A stretch of 64,000 bases of DNA, from NCBI RefSeq assembly GCF_040954835.1, contig NC_090709.1, positions 42,540,490 to 42,604,489 of the forward strand, written 5' to 3'. Source of the stretch: Lepisosteus oculatus (taxonomy: Eukaryota > Chordata > Actinopteri > Semionotiformes > Lepisosteidae). Within the stretch, counting starts at the first letter, position 1; each line of letters opens with the position of its first letter. Position numbers and translations under genes: made by a program. This document shows positions 1-10,369 of the stretch, in pieces. Below the pieces are notes generated by a model, which was not told the origin of the DNA, did no database searches, and worked only from the letters and a program-made list of their open reading frames with translations.

Positions 1-50
1 GTGTCCAGAAAAGCGCTACATACTGTAAGTGTAAGCAATTATTATTATAA
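1..50 (+). repeat. 3' tail of an L2-tailed SINE
   Basis: The window opens inside the end of the same SINE family seen complete at 55.1 kb: the segment reads gtgtccagaaaagcgct followed by a gtaagcaatt(att)n tail. Only the 3' end lies in the window. Confidence 0.75.
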
Positions 51-1720
51 TTGTAAGCTGTAGAACTGGGTCGAGTCACACACAGTCTTCCGTCTAGATT
101 AAATGTTGTACTGCACATGATCTGCTGGTGTCCACTGTTTCGTTTTTGTGTTGTTGCTATACAATAAGAGATCGCATTATGCATTTCTGTACTAAAATCC
201 AAACATTTATTCCATCTATCGACCTACACTGTGACAAAGACCTACAAGAAACACTCTTGCTGGCACAGCGTCTTAACAAAACTTGAAAAATGTGAAGATT
301 CCTCAGGACAGGAACCAGGGGATCTGTGTGGAGCTGGACTAGGCTGAGGCCTGAGGTGGCTGATGACATGAATTAGACAGGAGAAAGGTTGCTGGAGCGT
401 CAAAGTACAGGTGTATTCTGGGAAAGCTCAGCTGTCAAGCCCAGTGGAGAAGTGTTCTCCGAGCCACAGGCCTGGCAGGAGCCACCAGTGTCTGGAGGAG
501 TGGGACATCACCAGACGAGATGGCAGCTACAGAGGATCTTATGAAGAGTGAACAGACAGATGATTCTGAGAAATGACAGCACTTCTGAGCAATAACTGGG
601 GGTGAGGTGTGGAGACGTGCAAGAACGCAGGCCTGGGGGCCTCAGTACAGAAGAAGTAACCCACAGAAAGATGTGCTGCACGCTGAGCTTCCTGTTGTCT
701 GAGAAAGGAAGTGAAACAGGTGAAAGAGGTGTGTGACAGTTACAAGCCTGCTGTATCGCATTCAGCCTTTCGTAGATTACAATCTTATTGAAAGCCCCTC
801 ACTTGTCTAGTTTTAAATGTAACCTTCCAGGTGATCTCTGGGTTTCAATTTAATCTAAATCTGTTTGCATTTAACCCTTTATTGCACAATTATTTGACCA
901 CAGATATCAATACACTTTTTATTGTGCAACAAAAGACTGGTGCCTTTTGTGCTAGAATCTGATCTGTTAAACGATTTCTTAGAAATACATTTTATTTTAC
1001 TTTACTATTACTGCATGCATTATTCATACAAACATTACACTGCAGAACTAAAATGTGACTAAATAAGCTCAGTCAGCTTGACTAAGTTAAAAGTGGGTGA
1101 ATAAATTGACTATGGCTGATGGACGTTACAGGAACAAGTGAAAGTGTTTCTTTTCTTCTCTTTTCCTGCGTGTTATCTGGAGCACAGTCTAACAGATTTT
1201 GTTTTCTATTAAAAAAAACACGTTATAAATAAGACATCTAACAAAATATCAAACTATCACCAAATAAAAGCGTTCTCTTAGTGTTAGATGAAAGAACAGT
1301 GTTCCAGTTATCCCAGAGCAATCCCAGACAGCCAGAGTGAGGAGACTGCAGTCAGACTGGAGCACTGTCTCCCCTGCAGTCACACTGCCCTGTGGACACA
1401 ACACACAACAACACAGATTGGCAACTTCACCAGTAAAAAAAGTGAAAGATTTTACACACATTATACTGAGAGAGCTGGACTGTACACCTTGACAATTGTA
1501 CTGAGGGAGCTACACACTACACATACTTCACTGAGAGAACAGGACCCAACACACACCTTAATGATAGAGCTATAGATTACACACACCTTGAACAGAGAGA
1601 GCAAACACACACTCAGTACTGGAAGAGCCGGACAAACCAGTAATCAAAGTGTGGTGAGTCCACACTCAGCACCACAAAGACACTCTGCAGTGACTGTGTG
1701 AACCTGGGGTCCCATATCTC
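51..1720. other. No recognised gene
   Basis: I see no convincing gene. Positions about 1,460-1,620 hold a degenerate ~40-bp tandem pattern (ctgagagagctgga / cactgagagaacagga, alternating with acacacctt). The open frames present are short, lack recognisable motifs and are not supported by splice sites I would trust. Confidence 0.5.
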
Positions 1721-1722
1721 AC

Positions 1723-1822
1723 CTTCGTCTTTCTCAGGGTGGAAAACCAGCCCATCCTTCTGCTCTTTCCATTTCAAACTGGTTCTGTCCATCACAGTGT
1801 GCCTGGACAGCAGCCCCCTCAT
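1723..1822 (-). CDS. Possible internal exon of an unidentified minus-strand gene
   Basis: On the minus strand a pyrimidine-rich acceptor (cttctctgtccag) precedes a 100-bp open segment that ends at a good donor (gaag|gtgaga). It starts in phase 0 and encodes a charged peptide containing RTSLKWKEQKDGLVFHPEKD. The phase fits the end of the candidate exon at 2317-2408, so the two could be consecutive exons of one gene lying downstream of the lectin gene. I do not recognise the protein family. No start, stop or conserved domain is visible, so this could be chance or a pseudogene remnant. Confidence 0.3.
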
Positions 1823-1924
1823 CTGGACAGAGAAGAACAGCACAGACTGCCTGAGAGCAGGGCTGGATCTGGACTGGAGCACCAGCCAGCAATACTGATC
1901 CATCACCCTGAGTGTAACTAGTAC

Positions 1925-2185
1925 AGTCTGTACACAGATCCAGTAATATTCACACAGTCCTGATCATTATAGATATATAATTCTCCACACTGTACACTGA
2001 TCCAGTGATATTCACACAGTCCTGATCATTATATATATATATCATTCTCCCCACTGTACACTGATCCGGTAATATTCGCACAGTCCTGATCATTACAGAT
2101 ATATAATTCTCCACACTGATCACTGATCCAGTAATATTCAAACTGTCTTTATTATATAGATATATAATTCTACACACTGTACACT
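1925..2185. repeat. ~62-bp minisatellite, about four copies
   Basis: Four diverged copies of a unit containing ctgtacactgatccagtaat, ttcacacagtcctgatcatt and atatataattctccaca follow one another at 61-64 bp spacing. Copies differ by substitutions and in the length of the ATAT run. Confidence 0.85.
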
Positions 2186-2316
2186 AGCCAACTCAATACA
2201 CTCAGTGGGGTCTCTCTTAACCCAGGTTAGACATGAGCCCTGTCCAAGCTCTGTCACACTTAAGCACATAAAAACCCTGATCAGGATTCCTGGCTCTGAA
2301 GGCTGGCAGCACCTAC

Positions 2317-2408
2317 CTGGTTTAAGAGAGATTCTCTCACTCCAGGTTCATTAGGGTTCTTCCCTTTCTCCAATTGGAGTCCCACACGCATCACCACTCT
2401 CTTCTTCT
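2317..2408 (-). CDS. Possible internal exon of an unidentified minus-strand gene
   Basis: On the minus strand, acceptor ctctacctccacag and donor ccag|gtaggt bound a 92-bp segment. It is open for 30 codons after two bases and ends in phase 0. The peptide includes KKRVVMRVGLQLEKGKNPNE and then GVRESLLNQ. The next candidate exon on the same strand (1723-1822) begins in phase 0. The paired splice signals and phase agreement are what support it. The family is not recognised; an RNA-seq junction between the two segments would decide. Confidence 0.32.
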
Positions 2409-2854
2409 CTGTGGAGGTAGAGATGGACAGGTAACCAGCCTCTCAGAATTACTGAAGCACTCTGATGCACTTTATGATACTGCAGTTGCCATCTGTCGAG
2501 ACCGTTCGGATCCAGACCATTTGAAATGACTCAGGATTTAGATGCGTCTGAAAACCCCACACTCCTGGGAATGATGGGAATTTTGGCGCTTAATTCTGCA
2601 ACCGATTTGTTCAGGGTCTTAAGATCCAGCTCAGCATTATCAAACCCCTGAGAAGTGGATAAGGGCACTTCTCGTTGAGGAAGAAAACGTGAGAGAACAA
2701 GATAAATATGGCGATGTACAGATCAAGGAAGAACTGTGCTTGATAGTTTATCTGTTTTCCGGCATCCAGACAACAAGGAGGGCTGAGGACCAGAGAGAGT
2801 CACGATCACCCCCTACAGTGACCAGCAGAGAACAAAAGCACTTGACCCAGACCC

Positions 2855-2950
2855 CAGAAACAAGAACCAAGAAAATACACAATGAGAGAACCCAGAAACA
2901 AGAACCAAGAAAATACACAATGAGAGAACCCAGAAACAAGAACCAAGAAC
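2855..2950. repeat. 38-bp tandem repeat, three copies
   Basis: The segment cagaaacaagaaccaag starts at 2855, 2893 and 2931, an exact 38-bp period with the spacer aaaatacacaatgagagaac. Confidence 0.9.
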
Positions 2951-2998
2951 AAGAAACAATGAATACAGTAGGAGCAGGGGGGTGTATGACAGAACCCC

Positions 2999-3004
2999 TT
3001 TAAT
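2999..3004 (-). promoter_or_regulatory. Candidate polyadenylation signal of the lectin gene
   Basis: The minus strand reads ATTAAA about 225 bp beyond the stop codon of the lectin gene. It is the nearest variant poly(A) hexamer I noticed. The assignment rests on position only. Confidence 0.35.
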
Positions 3005-3183
3005 TAAAGGCCCTTCCAATGAAGGTTTTGAGTCCAGATCTGAAAGAGTTTCGGGAAGGTGCCTCTCTGATATCCTTGGGGGTAAGAGACCCAGAAAGAT
3101 CACTGGAGAGCTGAAGCGAGGTCTGATGGGGAAGAGTGAGATTTCCCTGGATGAAGCGAGATGCACGACAACGCGAGATTGAC

Positions 3184-3200
3184 CCCCCCCCCCCCCCCCA
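3184..3200. repeat. Poly-C run in the lectin 3' UTR
   Basis: A run of about 17 C on the plus strand, so G-rich in the transcript of the lectin gene, beginning some 30 bp past its stop codon. Homopolymers this long are prone to length errors. Confidence 0.8.
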
Positions 3201-3228
3201 AGATCACACCAGCTGTGTCCTCCCTCCC

Positions 3229-3605
3229 TCACGTCAACCCCTCGATCGAATCACCGCTGAAGCAGAAGAAGGGCAGCCTCTGATCGCAGCCGGTGCCGTT
3301 CCAGTACCCTGCCGAGCTGCCCGCCATCAACAGTGAAGCACAGTCCTCGTTTCCAGCAGCATTGTCAGGGACGCCGTCTGCCCAGTTGCGGAAAGCGGGG
3401 TTGCTCGGGCTCGACCACTTCCAGGGCTCCATGAACAGGCCGATCCAGACGTAGTTACCCCGCGCCGTCAGTCGGATCTCCTCGTTCTCGCTCTGGTTCC
3501 TCACGCTGGCCAGGTCCGTGTGGTGCTCCCGGCAGGACCTCTGGGCTGCGGTGAAGTTCTTGTTCGTTTCTATCAGGAAGTAGCTCCCTGCAGCGTCGCT
3601 GCCCT
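3229..3605 (-). CDS. Lectin gene exon 3: second C-type lectin-like domain and stop
   Basis: Acceptor gttttcacag leads in phase into EGSDAAGSYFLIETNKNF, then AQRSCREHHTDLASV, NYVWIGLFMEPWKW, WADGVPDNAAGNEDC, YWNGTGCDQRLPFFCF and a stop at 3229-3231. It is a complete domain, about 115 residues. The WND calcium motif of sugar-binding members is replaced by WNG. A 2-kb intron with a nested transposon separates it from exon 2. Confidence 0.85.
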
Positions 3606-6600
3606 CTGTGAAAACAAGTCCGAACCAAAACCCGAGAGTCTAAATCAGAGGTGGGGAACGTCCAGCCCATCCATCTGGTCTGGCCCTACCAAGGCAACCA
3701 CAGGTGTAGAGCTTGGCGATAATTTCGATGACGATAATTACCGCGATATAATTTTAACAAAAGTTCGATGAATGTTCACGCGTTGCGCAGGATATGCGCA
3801 TGTGCCCAAAATACTGCGCGCGTGTGTGTTGCAGACCGGGCAGCTAACAGATTTGTTTCATGTTTCTGCTGTTTGGCAAGTGTTGCGTTCTTAAAATAAA
3901 AGAGTTGTTTCATTTACCAATTAACTGTCTGGTTTCTTCAACTTTCACTCAGGAGGAAAAAAAAAATCTGCCTTTAAACTTGAAAGAAATAATGATTTGA
4001 CATTTACCGTGATAAAAATCGATATCGACCGATATGAAACTTATCGGAATAATGGTTTTGGCCATATTGCCCAGCCCTACACAGGCGGGACTTGAAATTC
4101 AATAAACCTAGAAGCTTTTTTCATAGCAACAAATTTATATTAAGTGAATCATAACGTAAATTTTGAGGGACAAGCAAGGAACGTCCATTACAGAATAGAC
4201 AGGACACATACGAGTACATGACGGAACAGACACGCATGCTTCTCGCCAGCTGCCTGCGGCCCATCTGCCTGTATTGCGGTGACTCAGAGGACAGTAAGTG
4301 CCAGGCAGGCTGGGAGTGTACAGGTTGCGAAAGTGTTAACACACTGTGTTTTACGAACTGCGGGATGAAGTCAAGCAGTTCATGGAGGTGAAGGGAAAAC
4401 CCGTCGGGGAACTCAATGATAGCAAGTGGCCGTTTGATGGACTGCGCTCCAGACTGACCGACGCAAACCCGGAAAAGCAGTTGCGAGCAGCAACATCATC
4501 AATGCCAGCTAACATCGCACGCCTCGCCAAAGAGAAGCAGCTCCAGCCATCCCATTAGGGGTGAGTTAATTAGATGTTTGACCAAATATAGCAGGCTAAT
4601 TTTGAATGGCCCGCAAATGATGTTATAAAATATCCAAATGGCCCTTGGCAGAAAAAAAGGTTCCCCACCCCTGGTCTAAAGGATCCAGACTCTTCAAATT
4701 CATTCCAACCGCTGCGTCAGAATGTTTCGCGAGAGTAACGGTCTTGGTCGCGTCGATTCAGGAAGTATCTCTTTGGATCACCCCAAGCTACGAACCAGAA
4801 CCGAGGAGCCTAAACTCCCCGAAATGACCCTCCTGGCGTCAGTTCTGTCAACTGACGCGTCGGAAAGATAGGAGTCACAACTGTAGGAGCTGCAGGAAAA
4901 AAATGGGCCATTAAGATTTGTACAAGTGGCCACATACAGAGAGTGATTTTTTTTTTTTTATGAGCACTTTAGCACCATGGAAGCAGCCAGCAACTGAAGG
5001 GTTAAGCCTTTGCGTGCAGTAATTGTCACGTCAATTCAAGCGCACAGGCTCTTATTTCAGCAGGGAAGTGCTTTATATGGGTTTGAAGACAATCTCTGCA
5101 GCTCACAGCAGCGGGCAAAAGGTGAAATTCAGTTCTCCCATCATGCTACTCTTTCCAATTATCGCAACACACACACACACACACACCAGTTCACCCAGCC
5201 AGCATCTAATACAAACGTTTGGGCTCTTACTGCACCAGGGAAGTGTCTTAAATACAGAACAAATCGCAAAAGCTCACAGCAGTGGGCTGCAGGTGAGGGA
5301 AATTCAACTTGTCTTCCATCATTCGACTCACTATTACTGTACTCACTATTACTATTGCTATTCGACTATTATTGGACTGTAGCCTGAGCGGATAATTGCA
5401 GGTCACACACACACACACCAGTTCACCAGGCCAGCGCCAGGGAGGACCTGGACAGAACATGCAAACTCCACCCAGAAGGTGACCGCCATCCGAATCGCCC
5501 CCCTAGACAAACCGAGGAGCCAGACGAGCCATGGGAGACCGTGCACAACTCCCCTCAGAACGGGCCCAAACTCAGATTGTGCCGCGTGCAACGCACCTTG
5601 ATAGCAAATGAAATAAAAGGAGCAGCTGCAAGGATAGTCGTGCCACAGCCCCCTGCTTTCCATGATCCCACAGTTTTCTTTCCCTCCATAATTCTCTGGC
5701 TGTCCTGTAGCCCAGCTGGTGAAATCCGATCCATTCCGGTTGTCAAGACGGATGTTCCCCATGGACCACTTCCAGCTCCACTGGTCCCAATACAGTCCTA
5801 TCCAGCCGGCATATTGAAGAGGATTCCCCGCAGTCTGGAGGAGTTGCTCGTTGTCCTCTGGGCTGTCAATCACAGCCAGGTCAGTGTAGTTCTCCCTGCA
5901 GTAACTCTGGGCTTCGGTCCAGTTCTTCTCCAGGCTCACAAAGTGATACTGACGAGCGCAGCAGGAGGGGACACCCCAGAGCCCTGGAGAGAGAGAGAGA
6001 GAGAGAGAGACACACACACACAGGACACATCAGTGACCCCAAACCCTCCAGAGACACAGAGGAGGACTCGAGCAAGCGTTGATATTAAGTGCATAGATCT
6101 TCCTGCGAGTCTCTCTCGACGCCCCGATGCCCTTGCAGATCTTGAATCCTTGCATCGGGGCCCGTCGTGGTCATCGATATTCAAGACCGAAAAGATTCAG
6201 TTCCTTCAACACACTCCCCGGGATGGATCTGGTAAATCCCTCCTAGACCGATACCAGAGCGCCTTAGTACTGTTTTACTAGTCTGTTGTACAATATAAAC
6301 ATACCACTGCCTGCGATTTTAATTCTGTGCTTTTAACTTCGTATCCTAGCATTGCGTTCGGTTTCTAACTGTGTGTCAACATCCACCCCTCAGTCTTCTC
6401 CATAAGCAGCCTCTCCTGGCTCGGCCTTCCCCATTTGGCTTTGTTTGGGTGTGTTGCCTGCCCTGCAGACCCCACATCTCGTCCATGTTCAACCTCTTCG
6501 GTCGTCATCATCATATGGAACTGAATCTCTGTGTATTTCCTCTGCTGCTTAGACAGTCTGCTAATCCTCTGAATTGGGTGCGATCTGGACTAATCAGGTG

Positions 6601-7378
6601 GCTCGTGGACTCATTGCTGATGATCATCGATATAAACCTCATCAAAGTATTCATCCCCAACGTCTGAGCTTAACATTAAGAGTTTCAAGCAGGACTTTAT
6701 TTTGAGCATCTATGCAATCTACTCTTGGAGCTTGCAGGATGCAAATAACTTCCAATTTGCATTTAATATTCAGCTGTGAAGCCATAAAGATTTGCAAAGT
6801 TCGGTGTCTGAGTGTTGACACAATGACAGCATTGTGGTTTCTGCTCAAAGCTGGCCCGCATACAGGGAATAGAAAGTCATGCGTGACCAATTCAAGCCAT
6901 CACACAGGACTGGAAAAAATGGGATTAACTCCAATGATCTGGTCAGGTCTTCCTCCTTCTTGTGTTCATGGGGGAGATTCTTACTTGTCTGCAGTTGTAC
7001 TGGTTAGGACGGAGGTCATACTGGTTTCATAAAGTGATGTCACAAGAATAGGACTTCAGTATCAAGTTCCTTCTCAGGGGGATCATTACAAGATATAAAT
7101 GAACTGGCTTCATCCCTCTGCTCTCCTCCCCACTGAGAGCTGGTGTGTGGGGAGCGTTCTGGCGCACTATGGCTGCCGTCGCATCATCCAGGTGGGGCTG
7201 CACACTGGTGGTGGTGGAGGGGATCCCCATGACCTGTAAAGCGCTTTGAGTGGAGTGGCCAGAAAAGCGCTATATAAGTGTAAGCAATTATCATTATTAT
7301 TATAATTAAGAATGAAAAGGTCAATAATAGGTGACACTGACCTGTACAAAGCAGGGTGAGATATACATTCCTCAACAT
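3229..7378 (-). CDS. Secreted protein with two C-type lectin-like domains (three exons)
   Basis: The coding sequence is the minus-strand join of 7342-7378, 5597-5983 and 3229-3605: 801 bp, 266 codons plus stop. Phases agree at both junctions (1 and 1), and donors (acag|gtcagt, caag|gtgcgt) and acceptors (ctctccag, ttttcacag) are canonical. The product starts with a hydrophobic signal peptide, MLRNVYLTLLCTGLWGVPS, followed by two C-type lectin-like domains with no membrane segment after them, so it is probably secreted. Such proteins bind sugars or protein ligands, often in innate immunity. Domain 1 keeps WIGL, a QPE triplet and WHD, so it may bind calcium. Domain 2 keeps WIGL and VPD but has WNG where WND is expected, so its calcium site looks weakened. 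An exon-1 acceptor-like site (tttgcag, ending at 7397) suggests an upstream untranslated exon. The paralog group and ligand are unknown. Confidence 0.85.
3707..4079 (+). mobile_element. 373-bp hAT-type MITE nested in the hAT element
   Basis: The termini are tagagcttggcgataa and, inverted, tagggctgggcaatat. Near-matching 8-bp direct repeats flank it (cacaggtg at 3699-3706, cacaggcg at 4080-4087). It is in inverse orientation to the equally long copy at 55633-56005. There is no coding capacity. Confidence 0.88.
4346..4558 (+). pseudogene. hAT transposase fragment
   Basis: An open frame contains FYELRDEVKQFMEVKGKPV and ELNDSKW. This resembles the segment of vertebrate hAT-Charlie-like transposase-derived proteins (GTF2IRD2-type) with a LREEV..FM..KGK motif. 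After ELNDSKW the frame passes into unrelated sequence (probably a deletion or frame change), so only about 30 residues are recognisable. It lies inside a hAT element with intact ends, which supports the identity. Confidence 0.6.
5045..5480. repeat. Two diverged copies of a ~180-bp segment, plus a fish CA-repeat fragment
   Basis: Both copies contain, in order, ggctctta, cag(c)agggaagtg, a segment with gctcacagcag(c/t)gggc, an aaattca stretch and a CA tract followed by ccagttcaccc/agg. They start near 5,045 and 5,217. The final part (5,440-5,480, gacagaacatgcaaactcca) matches the widespread fish repeat also seen at 14.3-14.6 kb. It lies in intron 2 of the lectin gene. Confidence 0.65.
5597..5983 (-). 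CDS. Lectin gene exon 2: first C-type lectin-like domain
   Basis: The exon follows a long CT/GA-repeat pyrimidine tract ending ctctccag. It encodes the end of the signal peptide and a full domain: YHFVSLEKNWTEAQSYC (first strand and Cys), WIGLYWD, then WATGQPENYGG, KENCGIM, LWHDYPC and FICYQ. The four core cysteines are present, plus extra pairs near the start (CC) and before the last strand (CSC). QPE occupies the position of the EPN/QPD specificity triplet. The open frame continues past the donor into intron with no domain, so the donor is preferred. Confidence 0.85.
7095..7312 (+). mobile_element. SINE, 5'-truncated, L2-like tail
   Basis: It matches the 3' third of the SINE at 55.1 kb: gaactggcttcatccctctg, ctgagagctg, gcatcatccaggtgg, gtaaagcgctttgagtgg and gcgctatataagtg, then an (att)n tail. 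The 5S-like head is missing. It lies in intron 1 of the lectin gene. Confidence 0.85.
7342..7378 (-). CDS. Lectin gene exon 1 coding part (start codon, signal peptide)
   Basis: The ATG is at 7378-7376 on the minus strand and 37 coding bases run to donor acag|gtcagt. It encodes MLRNVYLTLLCT plus the first base of a Gly codon completed by exon 2. This start is preferred over an ATG at the head of the exon-2 open frame because that one lies in intron sequence (ctctct tract) upstream of the acceptor. Confidence 0.8.
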
Positions 7379-7399
7379 GATTCTGAGCCCCCGGACCTG

Positions 7400-8205
7400 C
7401 AAACACAGATAAATTAGGTTAGGACTAGGTTCACATGCACCGAATAAAAGAGCACGGTATGTTGACTAAATGGTTTAAGTGTACATGCTGTTATATCAAC
7501 AGAACCGATTGATTTTTAATTACAGCACAGCATGTCTCTGTAGTTTTGTTGCGTGTTGTCAAATGCAGCCTCATTTTAAACCTCTGTCACTGGCAGCAAT
7601 TCCATTTCTAGTTTCCAGTCAACAGCAGAAAAAGAGGCCCACCATCGCTGTTTTTCTAGGAATTACCAGTCTGTGTCGAGCTTTCTGTCCCTCTGCCCTC
7701 TTAGGAACGAACCGTCTCGATCCCACTCCCTGTCTCCATCTGAGAAGAACGTTGTCTCTCTCCCAGCTCTGGGATTTACGTCAGTGTGATATCATCTCAC
7801 TGACCCTCGAGCCCTTAAAGTCCTATCAGTTCTCAGAACCTCTTAATCCCAGACTCTGGTGTAAAAGTAACCTGCCTTCATATATCTGCTCTATTCAAAC
7901 TCTATTCAAATTCTATGGTCTCCTTTAGGGTAGCCTATTCAAATCGCATTGGTCTGCTACCGTCACATTCAAATCACCCAATTAGGGCAAAGAACCTCTT
8001 TCTAACAGCCTAGGGGTTGAGTGGAGGTCAGGGCCTGGACAATCTGTGATCCTGGGAAAGGAGCTCAGCCTATTAATCCTTCACTCTCAAGCTCTCTGAG
8101 TTTCTCCTGGGATAGAGTGAAGAGGCGGAGTGATCAAGTGTGTTATTGTTTTTCTCCGTGTTGAGCTGGTTTCTTGAATAAAAGTCTTCTTATTCGTAAT
8201 ACTTA
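7400..8205. other. No recognised gene upstream of the lectin gene
   Basis: This stretch should contain the lectin promoter or an untranslated first exon. I cannot place a TATA box or CpG island with confidence. No coding motif is seen. Confidence 0.4.
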
Positions 8206-8209
8206 TATA

Positions 8210-8610
8210 AAAAGACGGTATAATATTAACATAATATATAAAAATTAAAATCAATTCGACAGAATTATTATTCAAGTAGCCTAGGTAGGCTTTGTGCAAG
8301 TACATAATATAAATGTAAGTATATAATATAAAATAAAGACAGTATAATATCAACATGATATATAATAATTAAAATCAATTAGACAATTATCATTCAAGTA
8401 GCATAAGTAGGCTTTATGTAAGTATATAATATAAAATAAAGGCAGTATAATAATATATAATTAAAATCAATAATATACAATCATTCTTCTTCAAGTAGCA
8501 TAAGTAGGCTTTATATAAGTATATAATACTTCTATAAAGACAGTATAATATTAACATAATATACAATTAATTAATATAGAATTATTAATTATTCAAGTAG
8601 CATAAGTGGA
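8210..8610. repeat. AT-rich tandem repeat, about four ~100-120-bp copies
   Basis: The segment ttcaagtagc(a/c)taagtaggct recurs at about 8271, 8393, 8490 and 8592, each time followed by aagtatataatat, aagacagtataata and ttaaaatcaat-like blocks. Confidence 0.85.
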
Positions 8611-8639
8611 CTGCAAAGTAACAAGTAAAAGTTTTATTC

Positions 8640-9059
8640 AATGCTGAAAAGGGAAGAAAAAACCTTTACTTGTTCCAAGTGATAAGGACTACTTTCCCCT
8701 CTCCAGCCACTTGGTGTATAGTGAAGAGAGAAAAAAATTCAAAAGAAATGAAGAAAACACTAGACAACTTACCGGTTATAGGAGCAATTAAGAGGACCTG
8801 GTTGCGATCACTCCCGAGATGGACAGACCTCCCACCCCTCCTCACTGGACCGGATCTTCCTCAGGCCTGCCCAGCATGTGGAGGTCAAATCATGGAAAAG
8901 TCTGACCCCTGGCTATCCTGCTTCTTCAGGACGGAGGATTCCAGTTGAACTTTGTCATCGTCCTTACACCACTATAGTGAATCATACTTACACGAGTATA
9001 GTGAATAGTGTTTCTCATTAGTGTCTCAGTGTATAAATAGAAGATGGCTGAAGAAGGCC
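8640..9059. other. No recognised gene; possible interspersed repeat
   Basis: A segment near 8,640 (tgctgaaaagggaagaaaa) resembles one at 48,672 (tgctgaaaagagaagaaag), which suggests a shared repeat family I cannot name. There is no coding motif. Confidence 0.35.
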
Positions 9060-9320
9060 AGGTCCGTTCTCAAGGACCCCCAGTCACAAACTGTTGTCCC
9101 TCCTCCCATCCCATAAACGGTACTGAAGCATTTCGGTCCAAGTCCAACAGACTACGGAACAGCTCCTACCTCCAGCAGTCAGACTGCTGAACAGCCCACC
9201 TGCGGCTCCTTCAGCAGATCACCTGTAATGACTACAGGGACTCACAGTTTTCACTGTATTCAGCATAACCGCACTACATGTATATATTACACACACACAC
9301 ACACACACAACAGCTCTATT
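9060..9320 (+). mobile_element. LINE 3'-end fragment (Rex/Babar-like)
   Basis: The segment contains the LINE-type end cctacctccagcagtcagac, ctgctgaacagcccac, then ggctccttcagcagatcacc and actgtattcagcataaccgc. The same block recurs on the minus strand at 11,585-11,780, showing that it is an interspersed repeat. A CA tract follows at 9,290. Confidence 0.6.
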
Positions 9321-9389
9321 CATATTGAGTTTTATTCAATTTAAAAAATGTTACCTCAACTTTGTGATTCTTATGAGCTCACAGAAAGA

Positions 9390-9960
9390 GACATTTTATT
9401 GCCAGCAACTACTACTGTTGCTGCTGCTGCATGCCGTATTGTTGTGCATTGGATCAATACACTTCGATTTGAACAGCAGACAGGAACAATAACAGTGTAA
9501 ACGACAGTCTGGTGCCAGTGCACAACTGCCAGAAACTGCGCAAATGCACAAACCGAGAAAAGTAGACAAACGGGGCAAAAGCAATTGGGCGAACAGTGCA
9601 GAAATAGTAGCGATTGATAAATAGTACAATTTCGGCTTACACTCGGTTGTCGTGGGTGTAGTGGTACAGTCATTGGGGGTACAGGAAGCGAGGAGAGGTC
9701 AGAGGACGATGGGAGGGAGCGGGGGCGTCACCAGCTTGACGGCTCGGGGGAAGAAGCCATTTTGGAGTCGAGCTGTGTGCGACTGGAGCATCCGGAACCT
9801 TCTGCCAGATAATAGGGGGGACAAGATACGAGTATGAAAGGCTGTGTCTGTGATGTGCAGGAGAAGCCTGGCTGTTTCACCTGGTTCTGATCCAGACGTA
9901 GGCCAGTCCTGCTGAGAAGGCAGATATTCAGAACCGGTTCTGCCCAGAAGAAATAAAATA
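9390..9960 (-). mobile_element. LINE 3'-UTR fragment (Rex/Babar-like), minus strand
   Basis: Read on the plus strand it starts gacattttattgcc and later has gggggaagaagccattttgg, gcatccggaaccttctgcc. This layout (reverse-complemented poly(A)-proximal end, then the terminal part of the reverse transcriptase frame) is common in fish Rex/Babar elements. No intact open frame remains. Confidence 0.55.
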
Positions 9961-10369
9961 TTGTTGAGGTTGTTGGTCTGGGACACTATTTTCGGTCAGC
10001 AGAACTTTTTTTTTTTTTAAGTTTGCAAAACTGCTTTTAAAAATAGAAGAAACACACCTTAGGCTTCTGAAAGAAAACGTTTTATTTCCTACTGCCGAGG
10101 GCGGCCCCAAAGCCGAAAAAGGTGCCGTTTTCTTTCTCCTCTTTTCAGCGTGGACTTAACCCATCACACGTTTTATTGACGACGCACAACAGAACAAACT
10201 AAAACGGCACCAAAAAAAATAGCAATTAAATGATCGACGGAAAATACCAAACGTTAAAAAAGTCGCACTTTGATTCGGTTGAGTATTTTGTAGAACAGAT
10301 CCCAGACTGCAGGTTCCCCCCACTACTACACGAACCCCCCAAAAAGCCGGAGTGCAATTTGCCAAAACA

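Larger units (their letters stand above)
3646..4673 (+). mobile_element. hAT-family DNA transposon, defective
   Basis: The ends are imperfect inverted repeats (cagaggtggggaac at the left; the right end read backwards is caggggtggggaac) and are flanked by 8-bp target duplications gtctaaat / gtctaaag at 3638-3645 and 4674-4681. An 8-bp duplication and a CAG(G/A)GGTG terminus are hallmarks of hAT elements. The interior keeps only a short transposase piece (4346-4558) and a later MITE insertion (3707-4079). It lies in intron 2 of the lectin gene. Confidence 0.88.

Noticed and set aside
1355-1390. Possible terminal exon of the unidentified minus-strand gene after acceptor gtgtccacag (ending at 1391)
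   Set aside because: It would add only about a dozen residues before a stop, with no support other than the acceptor.
5403-5596. Extension of the lectin exon-2 frame to 5403 with a hydrophobic stretch (a possible membrane anchor)
   Set aside because: A donor (caag|gtgcgt) lies at the end of the domain and joins in phase with exon 3. The extension reads into intron sequence including a CA repeat.
5541-6281. 246-codon plus-strand open frame across the lectin exon 2
   Set aside because: It is antisense to a well-supported lectin exon and has no recognisable motif.
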